From NCBI GenBank assembly GCA_029204225.1, contig CM055103.1:46640297-46704296 (forward strand): a stretch of 64,000 bases of DNA, given 5' to 3'. The position numbers were made by a program, and so were the translations under genes. Every line of letters starts with the position of its first letter. The first letter of the stretch is position 1. Below, in pieces: positions 34,011 to 46,800 of this stretch. This DNA comes from Diphasiastrum complanatum (taxonomy: Eukaryota; Streptophyta; Lycopodiopsida; Lycopodiales; Lycopodiaceae). The notes under the pieces are model-generated. The model made no database searches, was not told the origin of the DNA, and worked only from the letters and a program-made list of their open reading frames with translations.

Positions 34011-37000
34011 TGTACAGCATAGTTGTTGTCATAGCTTTATATTCGGATTTTGTTGATGAAAGAGAGATGGTATCTTGCTTTTTGGAAAGCCAAGATATAG
34101 CTCCTCTACATAAGAATGTAGCAAATGCACTTATGAATCTTCTATCCATCTTGTCACCTGCAAAACTTGAGTCCGAATATGCTCTCAAACAAATATTAGT
34201 CCTTTCATAAACTATGCCAAAGTCTTTTGTATTCGAGATGTACCTTAACACCCTTTTTGCTCCTTTCCAATGAGATATTAATGGACTTTGCATGTATTGA
34301 CTCAACTTGCCAACACAAAAACTAAGATCTGGTCTAGTGATGGTTAAGTATATCAAGGAACGAATGAGCATTCTATAGGTAGTGATTTCCTCAAAGGATG
34401 CTTCATCACTTTCCTTAGAAACTTTTACACTTAGTTCCATAGGAGTTTCAACTCCTTTACAATCAATCATGCCAAATCTTGCTAAGATTGATCTAGCATA
34501 CTTAGATTGACATATGAAGGTAAAATCATTACTTCTAGTGACTTCTATTCCAAGTATAACTTTAAGAAGTCCTAGATCTACCATCTTAAATTCACTAGAC
34601 AAGGAAACTTTTACATTCTTGATGCCATCTAGATCATTGCCTGTGAGTAAAATGTCATCAGCATATAAAACTAAATTAATGATCTTTCCATCATTACATT
34701 TGTAGTACAATGATGGTTCATTTTACAACAAATCCAATGGAAATAAGATAGGAATGCAACCTAGAGTACCATGCTCTTGGTGCTTGCTTGAGTCCATAAA
34801 GACTCTTCTTCAAGAGACACACCTTGTCTTCTTCTCCATCTTTGATGAAGCCCTCGGGTTGGCACATGTAGATTTCCTCTTCCAAGAATCCATTCAAGAA
34901 AGCATTTGTCACATCAAGTTGGAAGAGCTCCCATTTGAAAGAAGTTGCAAGACATATGATTAATCTATTGGTCACAAGCTTTGCAATAGGTGCAAAGGTT
35001 TCATCATAATCTATGCCTTTGACTTGCAAAAAACCTTTTGCTACAAGTCTAGCTTTGTACTTATGAATGGAATCATCTTGATTATATTTCAATCTATATA
35101 TCCATTTACAATTAAGAGGCTTCTTTCCATAAGGTAGATCAACAAGTTTCCAAGTTTGATTTTCCATTAATGCATCAAACTCTACTTGCATAGCTTTCCT
35201 CCAATATTGAGACTTATTTGCTTCCTCAAATCTAGTTGGTTCTTCAAGCATAGTAGTCAAGAAAGTATAAGAGTTGAGTAGTTGAGAATCTTCCCTTTGC
35301 TCCCCTTTGTCACTATAAGTGAGCCTTGATGGCTCAATCCTTGTCCTTGTTGATCTTCTTGGCACTCTTGGACTTGGAGTAGGTTCCACTTGGTCTTCAT
35401 CTTCATGAAGCTCCTCCTCGGCCATAACACGATCTTTGACAAGTTGAGTGTTGTTGGTAGTCACCTTTCCTTTGGCTTGGAGAGCTTCATCAAAAAGTAC
35501 ATCTCTACTAGCAACAACTTTTTTTTGTAATAGGATCATATATCCTATAAGCTTTCTTACTTTCACTATAACCAACAAAGATGCCTTTGAAAGAAGTGGC
35601 ATCTTCCTTTTTCCTTGTTTCTAAAAGAATATGTACATAACAAGTACATCCAAAAACTTTCAAATCACTAAGATTTGGCTTTTTGCCAAACAATACTTCA
35701 TAAGGTGTAAGTCCTTTAATGGCACTATTAGTCATTCTATTACAAAAAAAGTTTGCACATAAAATAGCTTCTCCCCAAAATGAAATAGGAAGAGATGCAT
35801 CTAATCTCATAGCTTTAGCACACTCACATAGTGTCCTATTCTTTCTCTTAGCTACTCCATTTTGTTGTGGAGTATATGTACAAGTAAACTCTCTCTTTAT
35901 GCCATTAGTTTCACAAAACTTTCATCCTATTGGAGATGTACTCCCCTTTATTATCACTTCTTAATACTTTCAAGCTAGTATTAAGTTGCTTTTCCACAAG
36001 AGTTTTGAACTTTACAAAGGACTCAAAAACTTCATTTACTTAGACAAGAGATAAACCCAAGAGTATCTTGATTTATCATCAATAAAAGTGACATACATAA
36101 GAGCTTCACCATTTGATTCATGTGAAAATGAATGAACATCCGAGTGTATAAGGTCAAGAGGAGAGTTAGATCTTATCAAAGATCTCTTGAAAGGAAGCTT
36201 ATGAGATTTGGAGAGTCCACAAGCTTCACAAAGCTTGCCACACTTGGATATGGTTTTGGGAAGTCCTCTTGCTAGCTCCTTTGTCACCATGGTCTCCATA
36301 GCTTTGTAGTTAGGATGGCCTAACTTTTGTGCCATAATTCCACTTGAGTGAGCTCCTCCCTTGCCATGTTCACACTTCCAACCATCACATTAGCATCCAA
36401 TTTGAATAACATCCCTTGCTTGAAACCACTAGGAATACATTTTTCATCTTTCAAGATAGAACATGCTCCATGCTTGAAATGTACATCTAATCCACTATCC
36501 ATAAGTTGTCCTACACTCAACAGGTTCTTTGTAATTGAAGGTACATAAAGAACATTGTCTAGATCTACTTTTTTAGATGATCCTAGACATAAAGGAATGG
36601 ATCCAACACCTACAATCTCACATTCTTGATCACTTGCAGTGAAGATAAATCTCTTAGAACTATTGTAAGAAAGTAGATTAGAAAAGTAGTCTTTTTGGTG
36701 AGTCATGTGAGAGCTTGTCCCACTATCAATCCACCAAGTGTCTTGATTAGATGTTTGTGGTGAGGATACCATCAAAGATAGATTGCCTTCTTCCTCCTCC
36801 TCAAGCACAAGATTGCCTTGATTGTCCTTCTCTTGGGCATTCTTCTTCTTGTAGCACTCGGATGCAAAATGTCCATTTTTTTCCACAAAAGAAACACTTT
36901 ACCTTCTTCTTGTCCTTCTTGCTCTTGCCTTTGAAACTTGATGCTCCATCTTTGTTCTCCATCTCCATGTCTTGAGTCTTCTTGGATGGAAACTTCTTCT

Positions 37001-37560
37001 TCTTGCCTTTCAAAGAAAAGTTAGCTTTTTCATCACCATCATTCAAGGATAAGGAACTCATCCTACTTTTGATATGAAGCATTCTACTCTCCTCACTAAC
37101 AAGCACACTTTGAAGTTTTTCAATACTAGGAAGTGAATCTTGAATAGCAAAGGTTTGAACAAGATTGGAATAATCATCTCCTAATCCATTCAAAATGATT
37201 TGAACTAATTTATCATCTTTGATTTTATCATCTATAGAAGACAACTCCTTATTCAAAGATTTGATCCTAAAGACATGATTTTTGGCACTTTCACTACTTC
37301 CTTTCATGCTTTGAAGGATTTGATTCCTAAGCATGAGTATCCTTGAAGTGTTCTTGGATCCATAAATGGCTTTTAATGAATCCCATGCCTCTTTGGATGT
37401 GGTACAAGATGAGATTTCTTTCAAAAGTTCATTACTCACATTCATTTTTATGTAGTGTAATGCAACTCTACATCTCTTTTTGTACTTAGCCAATTCCTTA
37501 TCCAAGTAGCATGAAGTCTTTCACTAGATTCAAGCAAAAAACCACCCATTGATGTCATTT
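34006..37560 (-). pseudogene. Ty1/copia gag-pol relic, minus strand
   Basis: Reads from about 37558 (MTSMGGFLLESSERL) leftward. About 30 Gag residues are deleted near 37505. The Gag middle is intact to 36801. The zinc knuckle CFFCGKK is broken by a frameshift in a T-run near 36885. Protease is WWIDSGTSSHM (about 36735). A GAG-pre-integrase zinc finger (HPNYKAMETM...CEACGLSKSH) and integrase follow, with frameshifts at about 36030 and 35930. RT runs KWIYRLKYNQDDS to YGLKQAPRAWY (35600-34718), with a YADD catalytic box near 34665, then RNase H (YSDSSFAGD, SWLSKKQ). RNase H lacks its C-terminal third. It is a cousin of the 43824 element and shows what that element's RT and RNase H should look like. 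Confidence 0.93.
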
Positions 37561-38043
37561 TTGAATGTGAAAAAGCACTAGAAACTCTTATGGTTTCTCT
37601 AAGAGATCTGAACCTAAAGTCTTGTACAGTTTGTTCTGAATAATGGTTTGACAAGTTTCTGTTTTTTGAGCAAGTTTCTCGGTCTAGCAATTTAGAAAGC
37701 TTATAGACTCAATCCTATCACTCATGAACCAATCTAGAATGATGGATATTTAGATTCTAGTCTCAAACTTGCAAAATCACTCCTTAATCTATGATTTTTA
37801 GCTATTTCTCTCTTCAACCTCAACATACACTCAAAAAATCAGAGAAGCTCAATTAGTGCACCTAATTCCATCTTCAATTTTAATTTTTTGGCTGATTTAA
37901 TCCAAGAACTAATCAAAGGATTAGATTCACTATAGAAAATGCTTGATTTTGCACTAGAAATCACTCAAATTGGGTATGTGAGTCAAATTCTACAAATTTT
38001 TGAAATCTCTCAGTCAAAACCGGAGCTGTATGGCCTCACTAAA
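37561..38043. other. Leader of the minus-strand copia relic, non-coding
   Basis: Upstream of the relic's Gag start on its strand. No primer-binding site was found before the direct repeat at 38044, so the 5' LTR has been lost or replaced. Confidence 0.45.
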
Positions 38044-38310
38044 ATTGGCCTACCACCTATCAAACTAAGATCGGGCCCAGTATGGCCAAATTTGACTGAC
38101 AAACTTGGAACATGCCCCCAAGTATAGCAAGTACTATAAATAACTCTGTACAGGCTTATTTTTCCTACGTGTGGCTACTTGGCTAACCCAAGTAGCCGGC
38201 TACAGGATCAGTGCCCGATCAATATATCCTAACGGGTCATTTCCCAATCACAACCATAAACAATAAACCAAATAAACTGTACACTAATTACATCATCACA
38301 TTTGAGCTTA
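38044..38310. repeat. Direct repeat copy A (267 bp), LTR-like
   Basis: Near-identical to 41068-41334 in the same orientation. Contains TATAAATA at 38135-38142 (the second copy has TGTAAATA) and the foldback GGCTACTTGGCTAACCCAAGTAGCCGG region. Confidence 0.9.
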
Positions 38311-40892
38311 AGGGAGAGAATTAGAAATCAATCTAATCCGATTCATTAGTTCACTCTCAAGCACACCAACAAACCACCAGGTTTGACTCACAAAGTATCA
38401 TGTAAACACAATGCTCATACAAAGAGTCTACCACACGCTCGACCAACTGACTCGTCCCCATCCAACTTGAAACACAAGTGGACCACATGAGCAACATGGC
38501 TCAACTGAGGAAATCCCATTACCACCATGAGAATTACATCCTCCATCTAGCTAGGCTAACATCCTATTAGACACTTACAAGCACAAACCTGTAAAGCTAA
38601 CATACATGAGCGACTGAGGCTCAACCTAAGGAAATCTTACTGCCACCATAAGACTATATCTCACCGGATAAACAGCTAGTAGACATAATGACAAGTCAAA
38701 GAGCATATCAGATGAGTACTTTGTTCCTGACATAGCAAATGCACAACCACATACAACTTTGACTCAGATCTAGACTCTCGTGACAAGGTAACATGCAAGT
38801 CCACACACACTCATGCAAACCAACACGAATGATAAAGTGTCAAATACATGACCAAGGCGTGCCCATAAGTGGTATCTTGTCGTACCAACACCTGTGCCAC
38901 CTGTAGACCAAGCTAGCCCATATTTCTCTTCGAATGAGAAATTTCCAAGCTACAGATGCTTGTGTCAATGCAGCTATCACTTGACTCGACAATGCCACTG
39001 CCGATCATACCTGTGAGAGCATTCCTCCAAAATGCCACTTGACGTTGGTCAGTTCTAACCCCAAGAGTTGAATTTGATCACAAGAATTTCTCATTTGTAA
39101 CCAGCATACCATGCCTCTCACCAGTAATTGCTTGCCCTCTCAAAACTGTCACCAATGATGAGTAGTCACGCTGCCAAACTGCACTTTTGTTGCCAATACT
39201 AGCTTTCTCCACACAATTCCGCTACCATTCACCCCCATACTACATTTACCACTTCCAAACACCCTGTTACCCTGTCAGAAGTAAGCAATAATGATTTTGA
39301 AGTGATAATGCCTCATTGTACCGCCTTGTAGCTGCTTTTACCAGCCAAAAATTGCCCCAAATTTGGCCCTACAGTACCCAAATAACGAATGTAGCCCATC
39401 ACTAGGTCACTCGCACTCTGATCAATAGAATGGTGACGAAAACACCTTGAAACATGTTTCTCCCTGCTTTGTGATGTCGCCCTATCCATTGGCTCTGAGC
39501 AGCCAGTTTCAAGGGCCATTTTGGCCCAAGGATGGCCAAAAAAGATGCCCTCTAGCTATAGTTAGCCCCAAAACCATTTTGTTTGCAAAAATGAACAGAA
39601 TCTTCATTTTGAAGATTTTTAATGAAGAAAAAGGGTTCCATGCCCTTCAGGTCCAATCTAAACTTTCACAATGAAATTTTTTAAAGAATATAAAGGCCAA
39701 TTTGCCTTTCAAATGACTTCGGGCCCTTTCAAAGCCCATCTAATGGTGGTTTTCAATCGAGTGGCCCACATTGATCCCCATTTGCTCGATCTTGGTCGTA
39801 GATCACATGTCGTCGTGATCTGACAGCTCTGCGCCCATTTACGCATTGGATCACCTTCTACGGGCCACTATCGTCCTGAAGACACTATGGGCTTTTCCTG
39901 GTTGGGTGCGCGCGATCTGCGCAGCCCTCCTCCACCATTCTCTTCTTCCTTGCTTATGGATATGGCTTCTTGGCTGCCCCCACATGGATCATTTTGGCTC
40001 CTTCCTCTGGCTCATTCTGGCTCCTTCCTCTGGTCGCGGCTATCTATGGCTGATTCTCTACCACACTAGGGCGCTCAATTGTGGATTCAAACCTGACAAA
40101 AAGCACTTGCGTATTTAGCAAGATCCACATTTCTCCTTTTTGAAACTCTTGCGTTGTTTTTCTTCCATGGCTTAAGAAATGGATTACTACTTTACTGCTC
40201 CACAGCCTCCCACGGCCTCCTGGGCATTAACTTTCCAATACTAGGGCACCTCTCTGTATGCCTTTTTAAAAATTGTTTCCTACAGCCCAAGATCCATGCT
40301 TTTCTGCTTATAAGCCCTTGTGGTCATTTCCATAGCTTCTGAGAAGAAGATACAATTGCTCTCTAGATGCTTCATGGCTGTTCCTGAAACTTCACCAGTA
40401 GCTTGGCCCCTACAGTAAGATGCTGGGTAGCAATTTACAGTGTCCGCTTTTGTCAAACAGAGAGAAAGTTCCGTAGCTTTGCATTTTTTGACAACTAGCC
40501 ACTTTTTGCCAATTCCCAGAATTTCTTCTTTCTCCTTCCACTGTTAATGGCTGTCAAAATCCTCTCATGACTGAGAAACCACTACCCCTGCTTTACCTTT
40601 TGATTCGCTCCACTCAGCAATCACCGAACTACTGAGAGAGTTATGGCCAACTTTCTGTAAAAGCCATTTGAAACCGTTTATGAGCAATTTTCTATGAATT
40701 CTCCCCAGAATCCACCTACGACGATCGTTCTGATCTTCCCCAAAGCTCTGATCAAAGGAACTTTGTTGTCTCCTGCCATCTGGACTACCGATACCCCATA
40801 TGGAGTCCTCTCTCCTGAGATGCTCTAAGTGCTATTTCTCCTGGTGAAAGAGCTATCCCATAGCTCCACCGGATCCTGCATTCCTGCATCAC
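38311..40892. other. 2.6 kb between the direct repeats, no recognised genes
   Basis: Only short frames. If the direct repeats are LTRs this would be the interior of a non-autonomous retroelement on the minus strand (primer-like site at its right end). 39900-40070 is richer in C and T. No gag or pol wording was found on either strand. Confidence 0.4.
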
Positions 40893-40911
40893 CCTGTAGC
40901 TCTGATACCGA
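40893..40911 (-). other. Primer-binding site, tRNA-iMet type, minus strand
   Basis: On the minus strand CGGTATCAGAGCTACAGG matches the copia-type primer site from GGTATCAGAGC on. It is preceded by GGAATTTCAAC, a plausible LTR end. It would place a minus-strand 5' LTR at about 40912-41334. Confidence 0.6.
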
Positions 40912-41067
40912 GTTGAAATTCCAATAAAATCTAGTGCAGTATGCAGTTCACATCACACAATCACCATAGCCACTCTTCATAAGCTCTCATAGATGGCACA
41001 ACAAAAGTTATTAGATTACAAAGAAACACTGTACATATAACTGCATGAAAAGCCAGGTATCCATAAC

Positions 41068-41334
41068 ATTGGCCTACCACCTGTCAAACTAAGGTCAGGC
41101 CCAACATGGCCAAATTCGACCGACAACTTGGGACATGCCTCCAAGGATAGCAAGTACTGTAAATAACTCTATACAGACTTATTTTTCCTATGTGTGGCTA
41201 CTCGGCTAACCCAAGTAGCCGGCTACGGGATCAGTGCCCGATCAATATATCCTAATGGGTCCCGTCCCGATCACACCCATATACAGTAAACCAAATAAAC
41301 TGTACACTAATTACATCATCAAATTTAGAGCTTA
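41068..41334. repeat. Direct repeat copy B (267 bp), LTR-like
   Basis: Pairs with 38044-38310. Extends left to the minus-strand primer site at 40911 in a part that copy A lacks. Confidence 0.9.
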
Positions 41335-41366
41335 TACTAATGAATCAAATTAGAACTGATTTCTAG

Positions 41367-41998
41367 CTCTCATCCCTCTTATCTGTCTCTATTCCACTCA
41401 TTTCTTCTCCTGTTCGCTCCACTCTCATTTCTGCCGACACCGTTCCACTTACCTATGTTGTCACCCCCATAGTTACACATGTTTTCACCACCATTGTTTC
41501 TTCGCCAATCACCACCATCTCTGTCACTACACCCCTTCAACCACCCGTCGTAACTCTGCCACCATCAGCCGGTTGGGATACTCAGGCACTGGGTTGCTGG
41601 ACCGCCTTAACGGGCCTCCAGAATCAACTTTACCAGATGCTCTCTGAAAGATCTACTAAGCAATCTCGCGGCCAAGTGGTGGCGGGGCAAACGCTGCAGA
41701 CCTTGACTGACCAGGTTGTGTACTTGAATAAAGAGAGAGAAAAAGAAAGGAAAGAGAGTCAGGAGCTGGTGCATTAATTGACCGAGCAGCTCCATAAAGC
41801 AAAGCAAGTAGCCCAACAACAACAACAGCTTGTGACCGCCCTACAGGCCCAAGTTTTTCAAGAAAAAATAGTGCGACAAACCTATCAATCTGATCGCTAG
41901 CACCTCATCCTGAAACAAACAGTGCTAGAACAAGAACGTGAATCTCTTCGAGCTTCAAAGAGATCGCTCAAGGATTACGTCTGCCAACTAGAACGCAA
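41367..41998 (+). pseudogene. Coiled-coil reading frame, 5' part, interrupted by a copia insertion
   Basis: The frame is open from a TAG at 41364. The start has Pro/Thr/Val/Ser-rich sequence, then a long Gln/Glu/Lys-rich heptad-like region (GLQNQLYQMLSERSTKQ; LTEQLHKAKQVAQQQQQLV; LEQERESLRASKRSLKDY) expected to form a coiled coil. There are two in-frame stops, TAA at 41775 and TAG at 41898; each is one C-to-T change from a Gln codon. There is no clear initiator before a Met near 41636. The frame stops at the CGCAA target site and resumes in phase at 48524. Possibly a Gag-like or structural protein of an older retroelement; not identified. Confidence 0.6.
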
Positions 41999-42652
41999 TG
42001 TGAAAATTGTCAACATTTCCTAGCTAGTTTGAGGCCTAAATTGGCAATTTTTGTACATAGTTTTGGATCTAACCTTTCACACGTGTGAAAGAGACCTAGA
42101 TACTTTTATTCTAGAATATATTTCATGTTGAAGAAGTCTCAAACTTCGGGACCTTCTAAATGACACTAAAATCATGTTATTTGGACATATAGGCCAAAAT
42201 TGGCTATTTTAGGTTACTGGTGTCCTAAAATTGGGTCCTAAGTTCTAGAGAGAGGAGAGAGAGTCATCTCTCGCACCTATATTAGGCTGAAATTCGTGGA
42301 GAACAGGTTGGAGAAACCTTTTGTATGCTTCATTGAGATCAATAGATCATTGTCATTGTTTCTTCCTCCATTGAGAGCATTGTTGTGTGTATTGTCTTCA
42401 AGCTATTGTGTATGATCTTAGGTGCTTTCCAAAAGTGATAGGCTGATGTATTATGGACTGTATAATGCTATTTTGGGCCGCACTTGATGTTTATGGAAGT
42501 TTCCATTTGTGATAAATGCTTTTTGATCAAGTTCTTTGCATTCTAGGTAGCATAGAATGTGTTGCCAATTCCTAGCTTATGTAGTTTGGAGTGCAAGCAT
42601 TCAAGCCAATGATCTTGGAGTTTAGATCCACTTAGGATCTGTATTTTTCACA
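41999..42652 (+). repeat. 5' LTR (654 bp)
   Basis: TGTGAAAA...TTTTCACA termini. Carries the 18-bp perfect palindrome CTTTCACACGTGTGAAAG (42074-42091) with a G-box core, a GA-rich tract (42244-42262) and a weak TATA-like TATATT (42278-42283). Confidence 0.97.
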
Positions 42653-42670
42653 TGGTATCAGAGCTGGTTG
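42653..42670 (+). other. Primer-binding site, tRNA-iMet type
   Basis: TGGTATCAGAGCTGGTTG directly adjoins the 5' LTR; the first 12 bases are the perfect copia consensus. Confidence 0.95.
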
Positions 42671-43823
42671 GCTTCTATTTACAGTAAGTATTCCATTTTT
42701 GGTGATATTTGGATGTTTGATCAAGTTCTAGCATGATTTTGCATTGCTTTGTTGATCAAATCTTACTAACCTTTGTTTTGTGAGTTGAACTTATGGATCA
42801 AAAGCATATTTCAAGTCTATTGAAGATCAGAGGCTGAAAAGAAACTATTTTGGTTCAGATCATAACACCTAATCATTTGTGATTGTGAGGCTTGTGCATA
42901 TTCAATACTAACAATGTTCTTTTCAATCCTATTGTTGACAATCTCCATTCTTGGATGAACACTCTCCTTAAGTGGATGAAACTTCTCCTTAAGTGGATGA
43001 CAAATGCTCTTTTGAGTGAGTTGTAATTCTCCTAAAGGCTGAGCAAAGCTCCCATTTGGATGAAAGATCCCCTTTTTTGGGTGAACATATTGTAAGCTCC
43101 ATTGTGAAGAGCATATTGTAAAGATTGTCATCAATTTTGGCATAAATTTTGGTGTACTTTGTTGAGCATGTAAGTAACTCTCCTTATGTAATTTGATTGG
43201 AGCATTTGCTGGAAGGTGTTAACCATTATGCAAGTGTGTTTTCAGGTTCTTAACAGGTTGAGGAACATTCTCATGTGAAGTGATCTTAGATCTACATCTA
43301 AACACCAAGATTTGACAAGATAGTGAAGCTAGTCTTGTGATTCACTAAGTGTGCTCATTCATTCACCTCTAAATCTTGTATTTATCACTTGCTGGAGTTT
43401 ATAAACTTTTAGAAGTGTGGTTTACATGTGGTTTTACAGGTTGAATCAATATCTTAGTGTGTTGATCATATGTTGATCAAGTTTGTTCATTACTAGGTAA
43501 TCTTGGCATCCTAGTTTTGGGTATTTTCTAAGAATGCAAGTAACTCTTCACACCATAACTTGATTTGGTCACTTGCTGGAAAGTTTGAGAGCTTAAGCAA
43601 GAGTGTGTTCAGGTTGGTTTGATTTTGTAATCCATTCTTAGTGTGTGCAAAGTGTTGCATGTGTTTCAATCTTCCTTTCTATGCTTGGAAACCATCTAGG
43701 TTCAAGATAGAAGTGTTTTAGGGTCCTAAATCTTCATAGATCTCTTTATCTATCATTTGTTGAGAGAAAAGTGAGTGCTAAGTGCTTTAGGACAGAACCT
43801 AAAGTTGAAGAAACATTAGAATC
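42671..43823 (+). other. Leader of the young copia element, 1.15 kb, with internal repeats
   Basis: Untranslated before the Gag ATG. Contains a short tandem TCTCCTTAAGTGGATGA (about 42963 and 42984). It also has a three-fold imperfect unit combining GCAAGTAACTCT, TTGCTGGAA and TGTGTTTTCAGGTT (about 43165-43265, 43385-43445, 43535-43625). Probably holds the packaging signal; repeated TTTTCAG/TTTACAG words could act as splice acceptors. Confidence 0.6.
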
Positions 43824-46800
43824 ATGGCTTCCAATGGTGGGATCATGCTAGAGTCTAGTGAAAGGTTGAGTTCATCAAACTACTCTACTTGGAAAGTGAG
43901 GATGGAGTCCTTACTTGAGTTGAATGAACTCATGGACATAGTTGCAGAAATTGAAGAGAGACCTCTCACACTTCAAGAGCAACAAAGGTTTGATAAGAAG
44001 GCCAAAAGGGCTCTTCATATCATTAAAATGAATGTTACAAATGAACTTCTCAAGGAAGTTGGAAAGTGTCAAAGTGCAAGTGAGGCATGGAATGCCTTAA
44101 AGAAGCTCTTTGAATCAAAGTCCACATCTAGGGTATTGACCCTAAGGAGACAAATATTTTCTAGTAGGCAAAGAGAGGGTGAAAGTGCTCATGCATTTAT
44201 CTTGAGAGTTAAGTCCCTAAGTGATGATTTAGCATGCATTGATGAGAACATAAAAGATGGTGAAATAGTCCAAGTTATGTTGAATGGTTTGCTAAATGAA
44301 CATGCTAACCTTGTGCAAAGTTTTGCCATTCAAAGAGTCTTGCCAAGTGTGGTTGACTTGCAAGAAATCTTATTGGCTGAAGAACATAGGTTGCAATCAA
44401 AGCTTGATGGTGCATCCTTGCAAGGTGGAGGTGAAGAGGCTTTCTTCACAAAAGGCAAATTCAAGGGCAAAGGTAAAGGCAAAGGGAAATGGTCCAAAGG
44501 TGGTAACTTTGATCATGATGATCACTCTTCCTCTTCCTCTTCTACTAAGAACAATAAGTCAAAGTTCAAGTGCTTTTATTGTGGGATAAAAGGTCATTTT
44601 GCAAATGAATGTTATAAGAAGAAAAGAGAGCAAGGAGAGAGGCAAGGAAATTTTACAATAGATGAGGAAGAACATAACACATGTGAATCACTTGTTATGA
44701 CTTCAAGTTTGTTAGCCAACATAGATGATAATGATCCTTGGTGGATTGATAGTGGAGCCTCATCTCACATGACAAGACATAAGGAATACTTTACATCCTT
44801 ATTGTCTTATGAGGGAGAAGGTAACATCATCTACACTGCAAATGATGGTCAATGTGACATCAAAGGCATAGGCACTATTCCTATTTCCCTTTCAACAAAT
44901 AGGAAAGCAAATCTTGAAAATGTTTTGTACATTCCTTCAATCACTAAGAATTTGCTTAGTGTAAGTCAAATGATTGACAAAGGACTTGATGTGGAGTTCA
45001 TTGGAGATGCATGTTTGATAAGTAAATGTGGATCCTTGATTGCTCAAGGTAGGAGGCATGGTAAACTTTTCAAGCTTGATGCATGTGTGATCTCTAATCA
45101 TGAAGGATGTATGGCTAGGGAGCAATTGACAAACCAAGAAGTTTGGCACAAGAGGTTGGGCCATCTCAACTTCAAATCTTTGGAGGTAATGGCAAAGAAA
45201 GAGCTTGTTCTTGGTCTCCCTAAAAGTCTTTTTGCAAACAATAGTGTTTGTGAACATTGTGCCTTGTCCAAATCTCATAGACTTGCTTATTCTAGATCTA
45301 CTTCTAGATCTAAAGAAGCTTTTCAACTTGTGCATTCTGATATTCATTCTTCTAGTACAACTAGCAATGGTGGGGCAAAGATGTATGCAACTTTCATTGA
45401 TGACTTTAGTAGGTATACTTGGATCTATCTTCTTAAAAGTAAGGATGAAGTGTTTGCTGCATTTGTCAAGTTCAAGAATGAAATGGAAAACCAATTTAAT
45501 ACAAAGATCAAATGCTTAAGATCTGATAATGGAGGGGAATACACCTCAAATAGGTTCAAAGACTTTTGTATAGCACATGGGATTAAGAGGGAGATGTCTA
45601 GTCCTAGGACTCCACAACAGAATGGAGTGGCCGAGAGGAAGAATAGAACCCTTTGTGAATGTGCCAAGGCAATGAGACTACATGCTAATCTTGCTAAGTC
45701 TTTTTGGGGGGAAGCTTTAGCATGTGCTAACTATCTATGTAATAGATGGACAAGTGCTTCCTTGGATGGTAAAACTCCTCATGAGGTTCTTTATGGTAGA
45801 AGGCCGAGTGTCAAGCATTGTAGGATCTTTGGATGTACATGTTTTGTCAATATCACACTTGATGATAGAACTAAAGAAGATCCTTCATCAAAGAAGGGTG
45901 TGTTTGTTGGCTATAGTGAAGTAAGCAAGGCTTACAAAGTGTACATTCCTTCTACAAAGAAAGTTGTCATAAGTAGGGATGTCATCTTTCATGAAGAGAA
46001 TGTTTCCAATGTTGTTGATGTTGATGTTGATGTGCCTACTAATCATCATGATGTGCAAGATGTCTTGGATGAAGATGGAGATGCCACTCCAAAGCAAACT
46101 TCAAGGAAGACTCAAAGGCAAAGGGCTAAGCCATCAAGGCTAACCTATGATGAAAAAGGAAAGCAAGTGGTGGACAACTCTAACTTTGCTTTTCTTACCT
46201 CTTTTGATGAACCAACTTGTGTAGGTGAAGCAATTCAAAAGAAGGAATGGATCCAAGCCATGGATCATGAGCATCAAGCACTCATCAAAAGCAACACATG
46301 GAGGTTGGTAAAGCTTCCAAAGGACAAGAAGGCAATTGGTTGTAAGTGGATCTTCAAGATCAAGACAAATCAAGATGGATCAATCAACAAGTACAAGGCA
46401 AGGTTGGTGGCAAAGGGGTATGCTCAAGAATATGGTATTGACTATGATGAGACCTTTGCACCCGTGGCAAAGATGGTAACTATTCGAATCCTAATCTCTC
46501 TTGCAACTCTTTATGATTGGGATATGTGGCAAATGGATGTTACTAATGCCTTCTTGAATGGTGATCTTGAAGAAGATATTTACATGGAGCAACTCAAGTG
46601 GCAATTTCTTCAAGGCAAGGAAGATCTCGTTGAGGTTTGGTTTGAGCTCAAATGGGCTGGTTTTATTAGGTTTGATACTCAACTTCATCTACTCTACTTC
46701 ATGTTGGATAGAAGTGTAGAAATCGATCTTTTGGTTTATGATGGTGACATTGTTTTCACTAACTATAGTGAAAGGTTGAAATCAAGCAATGATGAGATCT

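Noticed and set aside
44937-45494. 185-codon minus-strand frame
   Set aside because: Lies fully antisense to the integrase part of the intact copia polyprotein and has no independent features.
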